Below are positions 40,474 through 49,521 of a stretch of DNA of 64,000 nt, piece after piece (positions within the stretch are counted from its first letter, which is position 1; the number at the start of each line of letters is the position of its first letter). The position numbers and the translations under genes are program-made. The stretch comes from CAWVSB01 sp036960375. GTDB lineage: Bacteria > Pseudomonadota > Gammaproteobacteria > Pseudomonadales > CAWVSB01. The DNA is taken from the NCBI GenBank assembly GCA_036960375.1, contig JBALVY010000004.1, positions 186,001 through 250,000 of the forward strand, written 5' to 3'. The notes beneath the pieces were generated by a model. It made no database searches, was not told the DNA's origin, and worked only from the letters and a program-made list of their open reading frames with translations.

Positions 40474-41574
40474 ATGGCAAATCAAAACAACAAGGATCCC
40501 TGGGGATCTCAAAATCAATCACCACCGGACCTGGACGCTATTGTTCAGCAAGGCATCGATCAATTTAAAGGGCTATTTTCCGGGGGCGGCTCGGGTGGCG
40601 GCGCTAGCGGCGGTTCTGCCGGCGGTAAAGGCGGTGGTCTGGGTAGTAAGCTCATATTTGTATTGGTGATATTTGTCGGCCTTACCTTATGGTCGGCTTA
40701 TTACACCGTGCCCAGTGATTCAGTAGCCGTGGTACAGCGTTTTGGTAAGTATTTAGATGAGGTGCCGCCTGGCTTGCATTTCAAACTACCGCTTGGCATG
40801 GATAAAGCCACTATTGTGCCGGTTAAACGGCAGTTAAAGCAGGAATTTGGCTTTACCACACCCGGTGCCCGTGATGCCTATCAGTCTCCACGTGCCAGTG
40901 ACGGTGGCCGCGAAACTCAAATGGTGACCGGTGACTTAAATGCCGCCCTGGTCGAATGGGTAGTGCAATACCGGATATCTGACCCGGTTAAATATCTGTT
41001 TGAAGTGCGCGAGCCCGGTGCAACGCTACGTTATGTGTCAGAGTCGGTTATGCGTGAGGTTGTAGGTGACCGCACGGTAGATGAGGTGTTAACCATTGGC
41101 CGCCAAGAGATAGAAAGCGAAGCATTGATCAAAATGCAGGCGCTATCTATCAAATACGTGATGGGCATTAGCATTGACCAGGTGCAGCTGAAAAATATTA
41201 ACCCGCCCAGGCCAGTTCAGGAATCCTTTAACGAGGTGAACCAGGCGCAGCAATCGAAAGAAAAATTGATCAATGAGGCGCGCCGTGATTACAACAAGGT
41301 GATACCGCTTGCCGAGGGTGAAAAAGATCAGAGAATTCGCGAGGCAGATGGTTATCGGCTTAAGCGTATTAACGAGGCCGAAGGTGATGTGGCCCGTTTT
41401 AACGCGCTGTTTACTGAATATGAAAAGGCTCCTGAAGTGACCCGTCGTCGTATTTATATTGAAACAATGCAAAAGGTATTGCCGACTATTGAATCTAAAT
41501 ATCTTATAGATGAAGAGATGCGAGGTTTACTGCCGCTGCTAAACCTGGATGCACAAAAAGGAGCTGGGAAATGA
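40474..41574 (+). CDS. hflK: HflK, membrane protease regulator subunit
   Basis: 366 residues. It starts MANQNNKDPWGSQNQSPPDL, the usual HflK opening, has a glycine-rich stretch (GGGSGGGASGGSAGGKGGG), one transmembrane helix (LIFVLVIFVGLTLWSAYYTV, about 61-80) and the SPFH/band-7 domain (VVQRFGKYLDEVPPGLHFKL), ending with the coiled-coil. With HflC it forms a cage around FtsH in the inner membrane and modulates membrane-protein degradation. The start at 40474 matches the family; the longer frame has no ribosome site. Stop overlaps the hflC start (ATGA). HflX, often upstream, is not here. Confidence 0.94.
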   Translation: MANQNNKDPWGSQNQSPPDLDAIVQQGIDQFKGLFSGGGSGGGASGGSAGGKGGGLGSKLIFVLVIFVGLTLWSAYYTVPSDSVAVVQRFGKYLDEVPPGLHFKLPLGMDKATIVPVKRQLKQEFGFTTPGARDAYQSPRASDGGRETQMVTGDLNAALVEWVVQYRISDPVKYLFEVREPGATLRYVSESVMREVVGDRTVDEVLTIGRQEIESEALIKMQALSIKYVMGISIDQVQLKNINPPRPVQESFNEVNQAQQSKEKLINEARRDYNKVIPLAEGEKDQRIREADGYRLKRINEAEGDVARFNALFTEYEKAPEVTRRRIYIETMQKVLPTIESKYLIDEEMRGLLPLLNLDAQKGAGK

Positions 41575-42536
41575 ACGGCGCTAAGGGCATAGCCCTCCTA
41601 ATACTCGTTATTGTGGCTTCATTTGTATTGGCCAAATCGGTCTATACAGTCAATGAAGTTGAGCAGGCTATTATTACCCAGTTTGGTAAGCCGGTAGGCG
41701 AGCCTATAACCGAGGCCGGGCTCAAATTTAAAACGCCTTTTATTCAAGAAGTGAGTTACATCGACAAACGTGTACTTGAATGGGATGGCGCGCCGTCCGA
41801 TATGCCAACAAAAGATAAGCTGTATATTTCGGTAGATCTATTCGCCCGCTGGCGTGTGGTTGACCCGCTGCAATACTTTTTGCGCTTGCGCGATGAGCGT
41901 AGTGCGCAGTCTCGGTTGGACGATATTCTGGGCAGTGAAACCCGTAATGCGGTGGCCAAACACGAGTTGATTGAAATCATTCGTACCACTAAAGATCGTG
42001 TGCCACAGCGTGACGCCATGCTGTCGACTGAGCAAGATCAAGACGTGGGGACTCTGGTACCGATTGAGAAAGGACGCCAATTGGTTGAGCAAGAGATCTT
42101 TACAGAGGCCGCGAAAAAAGTCGGTGTATTTGGTATCGAATTATTGGATATTCGTTTCAAACGCATTAACTACAATGAAAGCGTGCGGCCCAAAATCTAT
42201 GATCGAATGATCAGTGAGCGGCGCCAAATTGCTGAGCGTTTTTTGTCTGAAGGCAATGGTGAAGCGGCGAGAATACGGGGTAACCGAGTACGTGATTTGA
42301 ACAAAATTCAATCGGAAGCGTACCGTCAGGTAGAAGAAATTCGCGGCTTGGCCGATGCTAAAGCCACGGAAATTTATGCCAGTGCTTACAATCAAAGCCC
42401 GCAGGCGGTAGAGTTTTACGAGTTTACCCGTACTATGGCGGCCTACCCAACTATCGTTGGTGAGCGTACTACGCTGGTATTATCTTCTGACTCGGAACTG
42501 TTTAAATACTTCAAAGGCATGTCGCCAGCGGATTAG
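41571..42536 (+). CDS. hflC: HflC, membrane protease regulator subunit
   Basis: 321 residues: an N-terminal helix (GIALLILVIVASFVLAKSVY) followed by VNEVEQAIITQFGKPVGEPI and the band-7 domain with LDIRFKRINYNESVRPKIYD and MISERRQIAERFLSEGNGEA, all typical of HflC. Partner of HflK in the FtsH complex. Translationally coupled to hflK through a four-base overlap. Confidence 0.94.
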   Translation: MNGAKGIALLILVIVASFVLAKSVYTVNEVEQAIITQFGKPVGEPITEAGLKFKTPFIQEVSYIDKRVLEWDGAPSDMPTKDKLYISVDLFARWRVVDPLQYFLRLRDERSAQSRLDDILGSETRNAVAKHELIEIIRTTKDRVPQRDAMLSTEQDQDVGTLVPIEKGRQLVEQEIFTEAAKKVGVFGIELLDIRFKRINYNESVRPKIYDRMISERRQIAERFLSEGNGEAARIRGNRVRDLNKIQSEAYRQVEEIRGLADAKATEIYASAYNQSPQAVEFYEFTRTMAAYPTIVGERTTLVLSSDSELFKYFKGMSPAD

Positions 42537-42560
42537 AACAAGCAGTCACGTTGCCCTTAT

Positions 42561-42586
42561 GAGCTAGTTTGTCGTATGACTAGCTC
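42561..42586. terminator. Inverted repeat between convergent genes
   Basis: GAGCTAGT and ACTAGCTC with a ten-base loop, between hflC and the lipoprotein hydrolase gene, overlapping the latter's stop. No T run, so only a possible terminator. Confidence 0.4.
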
Positions 42587-43280
42587 TGGCCAGGGCGACG
42601 AGTTCTAGTGTGAAACCCAGCAACATTTCTTGTTGTCTTCGACGTGAAATGGTGGCGATACCGTCACCATCCTGCTCCCCGTAGTAGCCCATTTGGGCGT
42701 GGTTACCACCGGCTATTTGTCGGTATAACACCTTGGCCGGGGCGTTTACCTTGTTTTCCTCTATGTCTTGGGCTGTCGACAGTAAGTCTTGCTCGGCTGT
42801 GACAATCATTGTTGGTGCGTCGTAGTCTTCCAGTCCTTCTTGACTGAAGTATGACGCAATCAGCAATAGGGCATCACCGGGTTTATCGGCTGCATACATA
42901 GTCGCGACTACACCACCTAGGGAGTGTCCGGCCAGTACAAAAAATTGGCAGTGTTGCTGAGCCAGTGGCGATGCTTTTGCCGCATCAGCCTGATCTATAT
43001 TTATTATGGCCAAATTTAACGGTGGCCGTAGCAGGAATGTGTGCACGCCGGCAGTTGCCAGTTGTTGCATCAGTGGGGCATAGGCTTCCGGTTCTACCAA
43101 GCCTCCAGGGTAAAATATCAGGCAGGCCTTGTCGCCGTCTTGGGCAGAAAAACTATAATAATCGTCTTCGGTGATTGCACCCGCTAACGTAGCGGCAACT
43201 TCCGGCATCGGTGGCTTGGAGCAAGCGCTTAACAGCGATATGGTGATAATCAACGCTGTGGTAATGAACCCGTTTTGCAC
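42564..43280 (-). CDS. Alpha/beta hydrolase lipoprotein
   Basis: 238 residues with a lipoprotein signal (TTALIITISLLSACSK, lipidated Cys near 20). The hydrolase fold shows FFVLAGHSLGGVVATMYAAD with nucleophile Ser in GHSLGG, PTMIVTAEQDLLS with the acid Asp, and GGNHAQMGYYG with the His. It fits the alpha/beta_hydrolase_5 group seen in many marine gammaproteobacteria; the substrate is unknown. Anchored in the periplasmic face of a membrane. Confidence 0.85.
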   Translation of the reverse strand: MQNGFITTALIITISLLSACSKPPMPEVAATLAGAITEDDYYSFSAQDGDKACLIFYPGGLVEPEAYAPLMQQLATAGVHTFLLRPPLNLAIINIDQADAAKASPLAQQHCQFFVLAGHSLGGVVATMYAADKPGDALLLIASYFSQEGLEDYDAPTMIVTAEQDLLSTAQDIEENKVNAPAKVLYRQIAGGNHAQMGYYGEQDGDGIATISRRRQQEMLLGFTLELVALARASHTTN

Positions 43281-43469
43281 GATAGTAACCCTTTTTTTGT
43301 TCGGCTCGATTAAGGGCTATGTTAGAGCTTTGCCACGCTGTTGCAATAATCGGTTTAGCCAATCGCTACAAAAAACCACTGGCATAGGTAGTATGAAGCT
43401 GCTCAAATACTGGGCAGCGTTGGATACAGGGTTGCTTACCTGGGGTGGCGGTAGTACGAGCTGATTATG

Positions 43470-44930
43470 TTAGGTACCACAAAATGTGCGATAAAAGATG
43501 TCGCCATCTGCCGGTAAGTCTTGGTACTGACTGGTTGTGGCTATTTCGTCGTAAGGCGAGCGCAATACGGCAAGAATATCGTCGGCTGCTTGCGAGCTGC
43601 CACTCTCTTCGCAGGCGGCCAATACGGCTTCTATGTGGTGGTTTCTTGGGATGACTAGCGGGTTGTTGGCTTTCATTAGCGCTTTGGCAAATGCCATGTC
43701 TTCTTTGGCCCCGTCTAGCTGACTGCGCCAGCTGGTATAACTCTCACCCAATTGGTCGGTAAATTGTGCGGCAAGTGTTTCATCTTCAAGGGACTCGCTT
43801 AGTCGAATAAAGCTTTGAGTGTAATCCAGCTCTTTATCTTGCAGAGCTTGTAACAGATCGCTGATAAAATCTCGTTCACTTTCTGCTACGTCGGTCAAAC
43901 CCAATTTGTTGGCATACATCTTAAAGTAGGCGCTTTGAAACTGTTCACCAAATTGATCTAAAACCGGTGTTACCAGCGCAATAGCTTCGTCCTGGTCCTC
44001 GGCAATAAGAGGCAATAAGGTCTCGGCCAGGCGTGTCATATTCCACAGCGTAATGCTGGGCTGCTTGCCAAAGGCGTAACGGCCTTGTGTATCAATGGAG
44101 CTGAATACTGTATCGGGGTTGTAGTTGCCCATCATGGCGCAGGGGCCAAAGTCGATGGTTTCACCAGAGATAGCGCAGTTGTCGGTATTCATCACACCAT
44201 GAATAAAGCCTACGCGCATCCACGCGACTACCAATGTAATTTGCTTGTTTATGGCCGCCTGCAGAAATTGCAGAGCTTTGTTGCCGTCTTCCGATGTATT
44301 GATTTCAGGAAAGTGTCGCTCAATGCTGTGATCCATTAAGGCCTTAAGTGATTCCAGATCTTTACGTATGGCGAAATAGACAAAGGTGCCGACACGAATA
44401 TGGCTTGCGGCGATGCGGGTCACCACCGCGCCGGGTTTAACGGTATCGCGGAACACGGTGTCGCCAGTAGTGACTACGGCCAAGCAACGCGAAGTAGGCA
44501 CGCCCAAATAATACATCGCCTCACTCATGACGAACTCGCGAACCGCCGGACCCAGAGCACAACGACCGTCGCCACGCCTTGAATAGGGAGTAGGGCCCGA
44601 GCCTTTTAGCTGTATATCAAAGCGTTGCTGGTTTTCATCTAATACCTCGCCCAGTAAATGGGCACGGCCATCACCCAGCTGCGGGTTAAGCTGGCCAAAC
44701 TGATGCCCGCTATAAGCCAACGCCATAGAGTCTGCACCATCGGTCAACTGATTGCCCGAAAACACCTGCGCCTGTAAGGCCGCGTCAGTGCTCAGTGGCT
44801 CGCCTATTTGCAGGCTATCGGCCAGAGAGGCATTCCACAGCATCAGTTCAGGCTTGGAAGCAGGCGTAGGCAATACCCGCTCATAAAACGCATCACCGAG
44901 TTGTGCGTAGCTGTTAGTAAAATTGATCAT
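43470..44930 (-). CDS. selO: Protein adenylyltransferase SelO (YdiU)
   Basis: 486 residues of the SelO pseudokinase family, which transfers AMP from ATP to protein Ser, Thr or Tyr residues. Recognisable are YSGHQFGQLNPQLGDGRAHL, the nucleotide-binding loop QLKGSGPTPYSRRGDGRCAL (about 108-127), HGVMNTDNCAISGETIDFGP with the catalytic Asp-Asn and the DFG-like DFGP, and a C-terminus ending TFCGT, where the conserved cysteine near the end replaces the selenocysteine of eukaryotic SelO. Full length for bacterial SelO. Linked to oxidative-stress responses. Confidence 0.94.
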   Translation of the reverse strand: MINFTNSYAQLGDAFYERVLPTPASKPELMLWNASLADSLQIGEPLSTDAALQAQVFSGNQLTDGADSMALAYSGHQFGQLNPQLGDGRAHLLGEVLDENQQRFDIQLKGSGPTPYSRRGDGRCALGPAVREFVMSEAMYYLGVPTSRCLAVVTTGDTVFRDTVKPGAVVTRIAASHIRVGTFVYFAIRKDLESLKALMDHSIERHFPEINTSEDGNKALQFLQAAINKQITLVVAWMRVGFIHGVMNTDNCAISGETIDFGPCAMMGNYNPDTVFSSIDTQGRYAFGKQPSITLWNMTRLAETLLPLIAEDQDEAIALVTPVLDQFGEQFQSAYFKMYANKLGLTDVAESERDFISDLLQALQDKELDYTQSFIRLSESLEDETLAAQFTDQLGESYTSWRSQLDGAKEDMAFAKALMKANNPLVIPRNHHIEAVLAACEESGSSQAADDILAVLRSPYDEIATTSQYQDLPADGDIFYRTFCGT

Positions 44931-44965
44931 AACAATGCTTGATTAGCTGAATAGGCCGCTCATAG

Positions 44966-45039
44966 TAATACAATGGGGGACGGAGCACTATATCGCCGCG
45001 CTAGCGCGGCGATATAGTGCTCCGTCCCCCATTGTATTA
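44966..45039. repeat. Palindromic element A
   Basis: A 74-base near-perfect palindrome from TAATACAATGGGGGACGG to its complement, centred on CGCGCTAGCGCG. The right end supplies the stop codon (45037-45039) of the large secreted-protein gene. Confidence 0.92.
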
Positions 45040-48021
45040 ATCCGCCGGTAGTTCGATACCTTTTTCGGTGTAGTACTTGGTCCAACTGCGTGTTGGCGTT
45101 TTGTTTTCTATAGTGATGTCTAGATCATCCAGTTTGGATTCGGTCACTTCATAATAGTTGCCGTCGTCGTCACTACCGGATTCGAGCACTCTTTCTTTAT
45201 CGGTATAGGGGTCGGTAAACAAAAAGGCTTCATTGATAACTTGATATTTATCTCCTTCCAGCTTCCAGGCTGCGCGCGAGAAATCCTTATTGCCATCAAA
45301 TATACCTTGGGTAAATCCATAGCTGTAGATGGGTGTGGAGTTGGGGCAGTCTTTGCAGGGTTTTAGGTGGGCATAGGCTGTGTCTAAAGCCGGAGCCAAA
45401 TGTTTATCGAATGCCGGGATGGTATCGCCCGGGTCAACTACGTCACCCACATTGAGACCTTCCAGCACCGAGGTTGTGCCATCGTCGGTGTTTATGCGGC
45501 CATCTTCTACCGCGTCTGCGATAGACATACCGAAGCGGTATGCACCGACCGATGCCGGGTTTTCCTTTTGAGAAGAAGGGAGGCCAAGAACATCCTCATC
45601 GATAGATTCTAAAGCTGCTGACACGCCCCCAAACCCACCCGCTTTATTAAACTCAGCATACGCGCCACCGGCCTTGGCCTCCAGATTACCCAGGCCTACC
45701 ATACCGACGACAAAGCCGTACATGGTATCGCTGAGTACATGGCGTGCGACACATCGGCCAAATAGGGTATAGCAGCGATCTTTTCTTTTACACTGTTTGG
45801 ATGGGCATTGACGGAAGTCGCCAGGCCATGCGCGATGATCCGGGAAGTAATCCATCTCCTGTCCGTTGGCTAACATAAATACCAAGCCGTCAAATTGACC
45901 TTTCTCTTCGGAAGATAACTCTTCCATCCGCGCGGCAATCAATGCCAGTGCCTCCAAAAACCCCTTGGTAGCGTCGGGGCCGCAATAGGGCGTTGAATCT
46001 TCATCGTAGGATTTCTGTAAATCTGCCTGTTCCTGGGCACTCTGTTTTTCTACCAGCTCTTCCAGGGTGGGCTGTGTGGCTGTTTTGGTTGCCGTTGCGC
46101 CGCCAGCTGCCGCTGTGGCTGTTTTGGTGCTGTCGGGCACGGTAGTGGTATTTGTTCTGGTGGTGGATGGAGAGTCAGTGGGTTCTTCGGTTGTGGGTTG
46201 GTCGGCGGGCTCTTCCGGTGCAGGAGCTTCGGCCTCATCCAGATCATTGCTGCAGGGAATGCTGTCTAGCAGGTTGCCGTTGTCTGCCAGCTCCCTGGCC
46301 TGGGTTTTACCCGTGTATTCTATTTTAACTTTGCCATCGTCGCCCAAAGACAGGCGGAGAATAACCGGCTTGGTGTCGACCGGGTCATTTTTGGGGTTGG
46401 TGATATGGACCACGAGGTCAAGTGGCTCAGCCCGTAACATCTCGGGTGATACAGGGTATACGGTACCTACGGAGCGGGCACCGCTGGATGCCGTGTTAAA
46501 GCCGAGTTGACCCCAAATGGGTTCGATGGGGACTTCCTGCAAGCCGCGGATAACGCCTTCGGCAATGTCTTCGATCCAGGATTCGGTCCAGCCGCCTTCT
46601 TGGTGACTAGTGTGTTGGCCATCGACATAGGTATCTTTGGTCCAGGATACACTGAGTTCCCACTCGCCCCATATTTTGAACAAGAACAAGTCAATGGGTT
46701 CCAGGCGCCAACCCCGTGGGTTCATAAGATACACTTGCTGGAAGGTACCTTTGCCGATGGCGTCGTCTATATAGTTACTGACCATCAGGCCATCCGGGGT
46801 GAAGACGGTACCGGTGAGTAACTCGTAGACACCATCGTCGAGCTCTGTTTCGGTTTTATGTTTCTTTTTGATGGGGTCTTTAAAGGTTGGTGGCCCCGCC
46901 GGTTTACTACTGCCGCCACCACCGCCAAAGCCCAGCGCGCCTGCTGCGAAGCCAACCAGCTTGCCCGTGGCGTCTTCTTTAAATTCGGCGCCGCTGCCGA
47001 CGCTGCCATTGGGTCCGACATTAATAGTTTGTGTCGCATCAAATGGTTGGCACTGACGAATACCGTAATCGCCCGCCAGCGCATACTCTTTTATTGGTGC
47101 TTCTATTAAGGAACCGATTTTTTTGGCAGGGCAGTATTTTTGTTCACAAGTGGCGAGTTGGGCCAGTAGGGTTTCGAAATAGCGAGCATAAGTGGCGATT
47201 TCCTGTTTGGTTTTTTCGACTTGGCTTTTCAGCCCGCTATAGTCTGATTTGTCCGGGTGTTTATATTGCAGGTAAGAGAGTTTGACCTTGTTGGCCTTTT
47301 CGATCATCTCCGCATAACGCAGCTGAGCTTCCAGCATTTGTAGGGTCATGTGGGCGCGTACCACCCAGCCCGGCAACGCATTTAATTGCTTAACGTAGTC
47401 AGCGCAGGGTAAACAGTTTGTGCTGTAGGGGCCTGTCCAGGGAATGTTGTATTGCGTGAGAATGGCTTTGGTATCAGGCTGGTAGGGCTGCTTGGTCGAT
47501 TCACCGCCAATTTTTACAGCTTTCATTTTACTGGGTTTGCTGTCAGCGCAGGCAGTGCGTTCACATTGTGCTACAGCGCCTTGCAGGTAGCTGGCCTGTT
47601 GCTCCAATAACGTGACGTTTTTTCTGTGCAATTCCAGTTGAGCCGCCTGCAGTTCGAACAATTCAAGGTTGGCCGTTACTGCCAGGGTTTCAAAATCGGA
47701 AATGTCTCCCTTGCCTGGCCAAAGGGGTTCGGCTTTGCCTTTTTCTCGCGCTTTATTGGTTTCGCGCCAGTAGTGCAGCCAATAGCGGCTTTCAAGCAAC
47801 CCCTGCACAGTGGCGTTGTACTGGTCCATCATTTTTGTGCATTGCTTGCATTTGGTTTCGACGGGTTTCCAGTCAACTTGTGTCAGCGTGGGATACTTGC
47901 CAGACCAGCCTTGGTGATTAGGGTCGCTGGTACTTTTTGCGTAAGCAGTGGCAGGCATAAGAAAGAGCATGCAGACCATGAGAAGTGTGGTGAAGAGAGC
48001 CGGGCTGAGGCGATGTTTCAT
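45037..48021 (-). CDS. Large secreted protein with two CxxC/coiled-coil units
   Basis: 994 residues with a signal peptide (ALFTTLLMVCMLFLMPATAY, cleavage near AYA). Two similar units fill the N-terminus: each opens with CxxC (CKQC at 58-61, CLPC at 203-206), has about 80 residues of coiled-coil, and closes with C-x4-C (153/158 and 292/297). A glycine-rich linker (about 355-375), a beta-rich middle region, a Glu/Pro/Thr-rich low-complexity stretch (about 640-700) and a C-terminal domain with CPSKQCKRKDRCY follow. I recognise no family. Likely exported and stabilised by disulfides. The start at 48021 has GAGTGGGA upstream; a start 33 bases earlier is possible but lacks one. It is bracketed by palindromes A and B. 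Confidence 0.68.
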   Translation of the reverse strand: MKHRLSPALFTTLLMVCMLFLMPATAYAKSTSDPNHQGWSGKYPTLTQVDWKPVETKCKQCTKMMDQYNATVQGLLESRYWLHYWRETNKAREKGKAEPLWPGKGDISDFETLAVTANLELFELQAAQLELHRKNVTLLEQQASYLQGAVAQCERTACADSKPSKMKAVKIGGESTKQPYQPDTKAILTQYNIPWTGPYSTNCLPCADYVKQLNALPGWVVRAHMTLQMLEAQLRYAEMIEKANKVKLSYLQYKHPDKSDYSGLKSQVEKTKQEIATYARYFETLLAQLATCEQKYCPAKKIGSLIEAPIKEYALAGDYGIRQCQPFDATQTINVGPNGSVGSGAEFKEDATGKLVGFAAGALGFGGGGGSSKPAGPPTFKDPIKKKHKTETELDDGVYELLTGTVFTPDGLMVSNYIDDAIGKGTFQQVYLMNPRGWRLEPIDLFLFKIWGEWELSVSWTKDTYVDGQHTSHQEGGWTESWIEDIAEGVIRGLQEVPIEPIWGQLGFNTASSGARSVGTVYPVSPEMLRAEPLDLVVHITNPKNDPVDTKPVILRLSLGDDGKVKIEYTGKTQARELADNGNLLDSIPCSNDLDEAEAPAPEEPADQPTTEEPTDSPSTTRTNTTTVPDSTKTATAAAGGATATKTATQPTLEELVEKQSAQEQADLQKSYDEDSTPYCGPDATKGFLEALALIAARMEELSSEEKGQFDGLVFMLANGQEMDYFPDHRAWPGDFRQCPSKQCKRKDRCYTLFGRCVARHVLSDTMYGFVVGMVGLGNLEAKAGGAYAEFNKAGGFGGVSAALESIDEDVLGLPSSQKENPASVGAYRFGMSIADAVEDGRINTDDGTTSVLEGLNVGDVVDPGDTIPAFDKHLAPALDTAYAHLKPCKDCPNSTPIYSYGFTQGIFDGNKDFSRAAWKLEGDKYQVINEAFLFTDPYTDKERVLESGSDDDGNYYEVTESKLDDLDITIENKTPTRSWTKYYTEKGIELPAD

Positions 48022-48175
48022 AAATATCCCACTCTTTTTTGGCAGAATAGCCATTTATTGAGTGTAGACGCGATCCATTTTTAAGCAAATTCGCCAACAA
48101 TGGGGGACGGAGTGAAGCTCCCCCAGTTTAACGGATACTTTAAATCAGCGACAATGTCGCTAAAGGAGTATCCCA

Positions 48176-48484
48176 ATGACAACGAACAAAAGACCTTACA
48201 CGAGTTATACGAAGGAATTTAAGCTTGAAGCGTTACGGTTGATGCGAGAATCAAATCGTCCGGCCAGTGAGATCGCCATGGAGCTAGGAATTCGGCGCAA
48301 CCAGCTTTATAAATGGGCGGAACAGCTTAAATCCCATGAAGGACAGGCATTTGAAGGCCCTGGGCGCCCTAAGAAAGAAGACCAGGGCGAAGTAACCAGC
48401 CTGAAGCAGGAGAATAAACGCCTCAAAGAAGAGGTCGAGATACTAAAAAAGGCCGCGGCGTACTTTGCGAGAGAACTGAAGTGA
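48176..48484 (+). CDS. IS3-family transposase OrfA
   Basis: 102 residues: YTKEFKLEALRLMRESNRPA, then SEIAMELGIRRNQLYKWAEQ is the helix-turn-helix that binds the IS ends, followed by the leucine-zipper EVTSLKQENKRLKEEVEILKKAAAYF. The ATG has AAAGGAGTATC upstream. Its end overlaps orfB (ATGA-type, 48481-48484), where programmed frameshifting would make the OrfAB fusion. Confidence 0.93.
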   Translation: MTTNKRPYTSYTKEFKLEALRLMRESNRPASEIAMELGIRRNQLYKWAEQLKSHEGQAFEGPGRPKKEDQGEVTSLKQENKRLKEEVEILKKAAAYFARELK

Positions 48485-49334
48485 AGTACGCATTTATCAA
48501 AGACCATTGTTGTGAGTACAAAATCACACGACTAACCACGGTATTAGATGTCTCTGTCAGCGGATATTATGACTGGCTCAATCGCCCTGAAAGCCCCAGA
48601 GCGAAGTCCAATCGTCGGTTGACGGCGAAGATTCAGACGTTTCATCAGGCAAGTAGAGGCACTTATGGGTCGCCACGCATACACAAAGATCTGGAGGAAC
48701 AGGGCGACAAAGTGAGTGTTAATCGTGTTGCACGGTTAATGCGAGATGGCGATATTCAGTCGAAAATGACGAAAAAGTTTGTCATAACCACTGACTCAAG
48801 GCATGGCCTTCAGCCCGCCCCCGATCTACTACAAAGACGCTTTACTGTTGCTCAGCCTGACCATCCGATACAACGTTTATTGCTACGCGGCAAGGCTGGC
48901 TGTATCTTGCTGTCGTAGTGGATCTGTTCTCACGCTTGGTGATCGGTTGGTCAATGAGTAATAAAAATGACGCTCAGCTGGTACAGGACGCACTCACAAT
49001 GGCAACATGGAGACGAAGTAAACCTCAGGGTGTCATTGTGCACTCCGATCAGGGTGCTACATATGCTTCAGGCGCTTACCAGCAGCTCTTACGAGACAAT
49101 CAGTTAATCTGTAGCATGAGCCGTAAAGGTGAGTGTCTGGATAATGCGGTAGCAGAGAGCTTCTTCGGAACGCTGAAAACAGAATTAGTCGATCATGAGG
49201 ACTATCGCACCAAGGCTGACGCCAAACAAAGTGTGTTTGAATATATTGAAATATTTTACAATCGGAAGAGACGACATTCACATTTAGATTATATTAGCCC
49301 GGAGGCGTATGAACGGCTTTATGTCTCTAATTAA
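48481..49334 (+). pseudogene. IS3-family transposase OrfB, frameshifted
   Basis: The first part (48481 to about 48860) reads correctly: TTVLDVSVSGYYDWLNRPES, SRGTYGSPRIHKDLEEQGDK. Near 48862-48870 about eleven bases appear to be lost where relatives read VAQPDQVWVSDITF; the frame shifts and stops at 48918. The correct frame resumes as SDTTFIATRQGWLYLAVVVD and continues to 49334 with VIVHSDQGATYAS and NAVAESFFGTLKTE, carrying the DDE catalytic residues. The protein is therefore split. Confidence 0.9.
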
Positions 49335-49521
49335 AACCGTCCGTTTTATTGGGGGAGGCTCAGAGCACTATATCGCCGCGCTCGCGCGGCGATATAGTGC
49401 TCCGTCCCCCATTGTTTAAAAGATAAGACATAATTTATCTCTGCTTTTTGGCCGTCATTCTGTGTAAAATCTCAGCTTGTTTTTATGTTGACCGTCGTCT
49501 GGCGGCAAACGGAGTTCGTTT

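Larger units (their letters stand above)
48113..49362 (+). mobile_element. IS3-family insertion sequence, damaged
   Basis: 1250 bases. Imperfect terminal inverted repeats: TGAAGCTCCCCCAGTTTAAC on the left and the complement of the right end, TGAGCCTCCCCCAATAAAAC. It is flanked by the three-base direct repeat GAG (48110-48112 and 49363-49365), as expected for the family. It carries orfA and a frameshifted orfB, so it cannot make the fused transposase. Confidence 0.92.
48098..49414. repeat. Palindromic element B, interrupted by the IS
   Basis: Left piece CAATGGGGGACGGAG (48098-48112); right piece GAGCACTATATCGCCGCG through CCCCCATTG (49363-49414). Joined without the IS and one GAG they make a complete palindrome identical in type to A. 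Confidence 0.9.

Noticed and set aside
46067..47285. + strand frames opposite the large secreted protein
   Set aside because: They are valine/alanine-rich mirror frames of its Pro/Thr/Glu-rich linker without start signals.
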